NCBI GenBank assembly: GCA_014218235.1
Contig: CM024766.1
Span: 17,891,346 to 17,955,345, forward strand
DNA from: Colocasia esculenta
Lineage: Eukaryota; Streptophyta; Magnoliopsida; Alismatales; Araceae
Direction: 5' to 3'
Length of the DNA: 64,000 bases
The notes under the pieces were generated by a model, which saw only the letters and a list, made by a program, of their open reading frames with translations, searched no databases and was not told the origin of the DNA. Of this stretch, positions 60,429 to 64,000 are shown piece by piece. Made by a program: the position numbers and the translations under genes. How positions within the stretch are numbered: position 1 is the first letter of the stretch; each line of letters begins with the position of its first letter.

Positions 60429-60574
60429 GAGCCATCGAGCTCTGGTTTGTGAGCCATCGCACTCACTGTGTGGTTTGAGCCGTCGTGCTCAATTTGGAGT
60501 CGTCGTACTCCGGTTGTTGTTTTGAGCCGTCGTGCTCAGTTTGGAGTCGTCGTGCTCCTGTGTGAGTTGTACTC
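60429..60574 (+). repeat. GAGCCGTCGTGCTC hairpin array in R-U5
   Basis: Seven units of GAG(C/T)C(A/G)TCGnnCTC occur at 15-27-bp spacing. Each unit has GAGC-type arms able to pair with its own GCTC, so the transcript could form a row of short hairpins. Confidence 0.7.
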
Positions 60575-60905
60575 AAGGTTTTTGAGTAGTGTGGCCTCAC
60601 TGTGTGAGCGGTGGACGTAGGAGTCACTGGAGGCGATTTCCGAACCACCTAAAAATCCTCTGTGCATTGGTTTGAATTGTGGTTTGCCTTTGTATCTCGC
60701 TAGATGCATGCATAGGGATTTCGTTCACACTGCTAAATGATTTGCTCACACACTCTAATCACACTTCAGATCAGTAAATTGTTTGGGTAATTTGATATCT
60801 GATTTGAAGTAATTTTAAATTGTTTAAGCTTCCGCGTTAATTGGTGTTAGATCTATTCAACCCCCCCTTCTAGATCTGATCCTTCCACCCATCCGTTCCT
60901 AACAA

Positions 60906-60918
60906 TTGGTATCAGAGC
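60906..60918 (+). other. Primer binding site of element C
   Basis: TTGGTATCAGAGC, complementary to initiator tRNA-Met, lies one base after the LTR terminus CTAACA. Confidence 0.9.
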
Positions 60919-61020
60919 GGGTTAATGTCTATCTCTGATCTGATTTGATTGCTTCAGTTTGATCTCTGTATTAATTGCTTGAATTGTTTGCTTGCTCTTT
61001 CTTCATTTATTCTAATTGAT
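60919..61020 (+). mobile_element. Start of the internal region of element C
   Basis: T-rich leader after the PBS; no coding sequence before the gap. Confidence 0.7.
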
Positions 61021-61120
61021 NNNNNNNNNNNNNNNNNNNNNNNNNNNNNNNNNNNNNNNNNNNNNNNNNNNNNNNNNNNNNNNNNNNNNNNNNNNNNNNN
61101 NNNNNNNNNNNNNNNNNNNN
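61021..61120. other. Assembly gap (100 N)
   Basis: Exactly 100 undetermined bases, the conventional size for a gap of unknown length. Confidence 0.99.
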
Positions 61121-63273
61121 ACTAAACTAATTTCGCATGATTTTAGATACCACAACCCTAGATCGTGAGTTCTAGCTAAATATCTAAAGATCATTTTGAC
61201 AGATATTAAGTGAGATTCCTTAGGATCAGCTTGATATCTAGCACACATGCATATACTAAATAAAATATCAGGACGACTAGCAGTTTAGTAAAGTAATGAT
61301 CCTATCATACCTCTGTAAAGTTTTTGATCTACTTTCTTACCATCTTTATCATTGTTTAACCTTGTAGATGTGCTCATTGGTGTGGACAATGGCTTTGTAT
61401 TTTCAAATCTAAACTTCTTTAATAATTCCTTGGTGTATTTTGCTTGGCAGATGTGTGTGCCATCTTGTCTTGCTTGATTTGAAGTCCAAGGAAATAATTT
61501 AGTTCCCCATCATGCTCATTTCGAATTCTCCCTGTATAAGCTTTGCAAAGTACTTGCACAGAGATTCATCAGTAGATCTGAATATTATATCATCCACATA
61601 GATTTGCATAAGTAATATATTTCTGACTTTTGACTTAATAAATAAAGTGCTATCTACTTGTCATCTGATAAAACCATGGTTTAATAAAAATGCACTAAGC
61701 CTTTCATACTATGCTCTAGGTGCTTATTTTAAACCATATAGTGCTTTATGTAATTTAAAGACATGATTTGGAAATTCTTCATCGTCAAAACCAGGAGGTT
61801 GTTCTACATAGACTTCCTCCTTTATATATCCATTTAAAAATATAGATTTTACACCCATTTGAAAAAGCTTTAAATTTAATGCAGATGCATATGCAAGTAA
61901 AATTCTAATAGCCTCTAGTCTAGCCACTAGTGCATAGGGTTCATCGAAATCTATGCCTTCCTCTTGGGAATACCCTTGAGCAACTAGTCTAGCCTTGTTT
62001 CTAGTGATAACACCAGTTTCATCCAATTTGTTTTTGAACACCCATTTGGTGATGATCTGATGGTCTCGGAACAAGGGACCAAACTTGGTTTCTGTTGAAC
62101 TGATTAAGTTCATCTTGTATGGCTAAAATCCAAGATTCATCAGACAGTGCTTCATTGACCGTCTTTGGCTCAATTTGAGAAACAAATACTAAGTAATCAC
62201 ATGGAAAAACATTACCTCTTGTTCTTACCCCAACCGATGGATCTCCAATAATGTTGTCCTTTGGGTGATCCTTCCAGTATCTCCATTCCTTTGGAAGATC
62301 TTCATATACAGTTTCCTTTTGTTGTAGTTCTTCCAAGGGTGGATCATCATTATCCTTGATAGATATATCCTTTAGTTTCTTGAATAGTTTTTCTGCATCA
62401 TTATTGTCACTATCTACTTCCTTTCTCAAGGAAGGGTTAGATTCATCAAAAATAACATGAACAGTTTGCTCAATTAATAAACTTTGTTTATTAAATACTC
62501 TATAACCTTTAGGTTTAGAAGCATACCCCATTAATATTCCTTCATCAGATTTGAAATCTAACTTACCAATATCTCTCTTACCATTGTTATAGATGAAACA
62601 TGGACAACCGAATGTTCTGAAATGACTGATCTTTGGCTTCTTTTGCTTGTAGAGCTTATACACTTTCTTCTTTAGTATTGGCCTGATCATCACTCTATTT
62701 ATTATGTAATAGGTAGTGTTGATTGCTTCAGCCCAGAAGTATCTTGGAAGATTGTATTCTGATAACATTGTTCTGGCCATGTCCAATAGTGTTCTATTTT
62801 TACTCTCAGCTACTCCATTTTGCTGTGGTGTCCTTGGTGCTGAGAAATTATGCTCTATTCCTTGATCATCACAGAATTCTGCAAATTTTTCATTTTGAAA
62901 TTCTCTTCCATGATCTGATCGAATATTTGTTATACTGAACTTCTTGTCCTTCTGAACTTTCTTACTGAACTTAACAAAACTGTTAAACATGTCATCTTTA
63001 TGCTCCAAGAATGATACCCATGTAAATCTTGAATAATCATCAACTATCACGAATCCAAAATTCTTTCAACCAAGGCTGGTTGTTCTCATTGGCCCAAATA
63101 AATCCATATGTAACAGTTCTAAAGGTTTGGAAGTGGTTACAACTGTTTTTGACTTGAAGGATGATTTTGTGTGCTTCCCTTTTGCACAAGGTTCACACAC
63201 ACTCTCTATCCTTGAACTTACTTTGGGCAGACCTTCCACTAGATTTCTCTTGACCAATTTTCTGATTCCATCT
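61121..63273 (-). pseudogene. Second copy of element B pol (RNase H start, RT, integrase)
   Basis: It is nearly base-for-base identical to 57006-59157 with an offset of 4115-4116. It contains the same RT stops and the same YVDD. The integrase core is open over 343 codons (63050-62019), since the one-base loss of the first copy is absent. The D-D-E residues (VDDYSRFT, RSDHGREF, GVAESKNR) are present. The stop after MRTTSLG remains. It joins the same plus-strand LTR at the same base. Confidence 0.9.
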
Positions 63274-64000
63274 TGTTGGGTTGAGTGTGTTTTGGAACTT
63301 TCTAAAGTTGTATTTTAATGATATCCAATGAACATTACTCATACCTTGATTTTGATAATGACATACTGTGATCTTAATGATGACATATTGTGATATTGAT
63401 GATGACATATTGTGGTTTTAATGATGAGATATTGTGACATGTTATGATTTTAATGATGACATATTATGATTTTGATGATGATATGTTGAACATGTTATAC
63501 ATTCTATACATATCACAATAATGCTTAAACAACATGTTCTTGATGTTTAATATCTCATATTTTAATGATAATATCTTGTACTAATAGTTTATGTGTTAAA
63601 TTTTCAGGTTCACACAATTTTGTCTTGGTAGTGTCGACACTAGATCAAAGCAGGTCGACACTAGTCCTAAATTCCAGAAGACCCAGTTGCCAGACTGGGA
63701 CAGCAGGTCGACACTAGATCAAAGCAGGTCGACACTAGTCCCAGATTCCAGAAGGGCAGGTCGACACTAGATCAAAGCAGGTCAACACTAGTCCCAGATT
63801 CCAGAAGGGCAGGTCGACACTAGATCAGGGCAGGTCGACACTAGATCCAGTTTCTAGCAGAACAGTTTTGCAGAAATGGGACAGCAGGTCGACACTAGTT
63901 CAGGGCAGGTCGACACACTCCGGCTGAAAGTCAAAATCGTGAATTTCTTTGTACACGTGGTGGCTTGGGATTTAGGGGATTTGACCTAGGGTTCCGTGCC
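63274..64000 (+). mobile_element. Second copy of the element C LTR (partial)
   Basis: Matches 59158-59883 with one single-base indel (TCCTAAATTCC against TCCTAATTCC). It includes the GTCGACACTAG array at 63630-63916 and runs off the window before the TATA box. Confidence 0.9.

Larger units (their letters stand above)
59158..60904 (+). mobile_element. 5' LTR of copia element C, inserted in element B
   Basis: 1,747 bp from TGTTGGGTTGAG to CCGTTCCTAACA, with matched TGTTGGG/CCTAACA ends, followed by a PBS. It contains a U3 array of GTCGACACTAG units, a TATA box at 59919 and an R-U5 with a GAGC...GCTC array. The preceding 5-mer in the target is CATCT. The rest of element C lies in or beyond the gap. 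Confidence 0.88.

Overview
This is nuclear DNA from a flowering plant, probably a monocot. The reasons are the dense nested LTR retrotransposons (Ty1/copia SIRE-like, Ty3/gypsy Tekay-like and a gag-only gypsy derivative), En/Spm (CACTA) transposons, and one intact host gene of a plant-only family (SHI/STY/LRP1 RING-like zinc finger) with very GC-rich exons. There is no rRNA, tRNA, CRISPR or bacterial-type operon.

Layout. 1-3061: 3' end and LTR of a gypsy-type element (+). 3062-5640: decayed SIRE-like copia end (-) with an accessory ORF relic. 5641-7325: unassigned sequence with U3-like motifs. 7326-10962: copia element (-) with PBS, 5' LTR and gag, in which an internal deletion joins protease directly to the RNase H tail. 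10963-14215: GC-rich piece and decayed copia LTR patchwork. 14216-15257: LINE-like relic. 15258-36300: ends and interior of a CACTA element (CACTA-1). It holds captured host exons (SNF2/CHR24-like and TRAF1/MUSE13-14-like) and is interrupted by a gag-only gypsy element (TR-GAG type, 16374-23637) and a Tekay-like chromovirus (25642-35519). 36309-39913: a complete 3.6-kb CACTA element (CACTA-2) with a GCA target duplication, carrying captured bHLH-MYC and Ulp1-protease fragments. 39914-50317: the only gene-like neighbourhood, with the SRS-family gene at 41188-42540 (two exons) and a probable MITE at 47290-47942. 50318-59157: 3' half of a SIRE-like copia element (-) with pol relics and two long accessory ORFs between pol and LTR. 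59158-61020: 5' LTR and PBS of another copia element (+) inserted in that pol. 61021-61120: 100-N gap. 61121-64000: near-identical repeat of 57006-59883, which looks like an assembly duplication.

Almost all coding sequence is transposon-derived and broken. The only gene expected to work is the SRS-family transcription factor. The main points of biological interest are the gene-fragment capture by both CACTA elements, the gag-only and deletion-derivative retroelements, the accessory ORFs of the SIRE-like element, and a recurring pattern of CG-centred palindrome arrays in the LTRs of unrelated element families.
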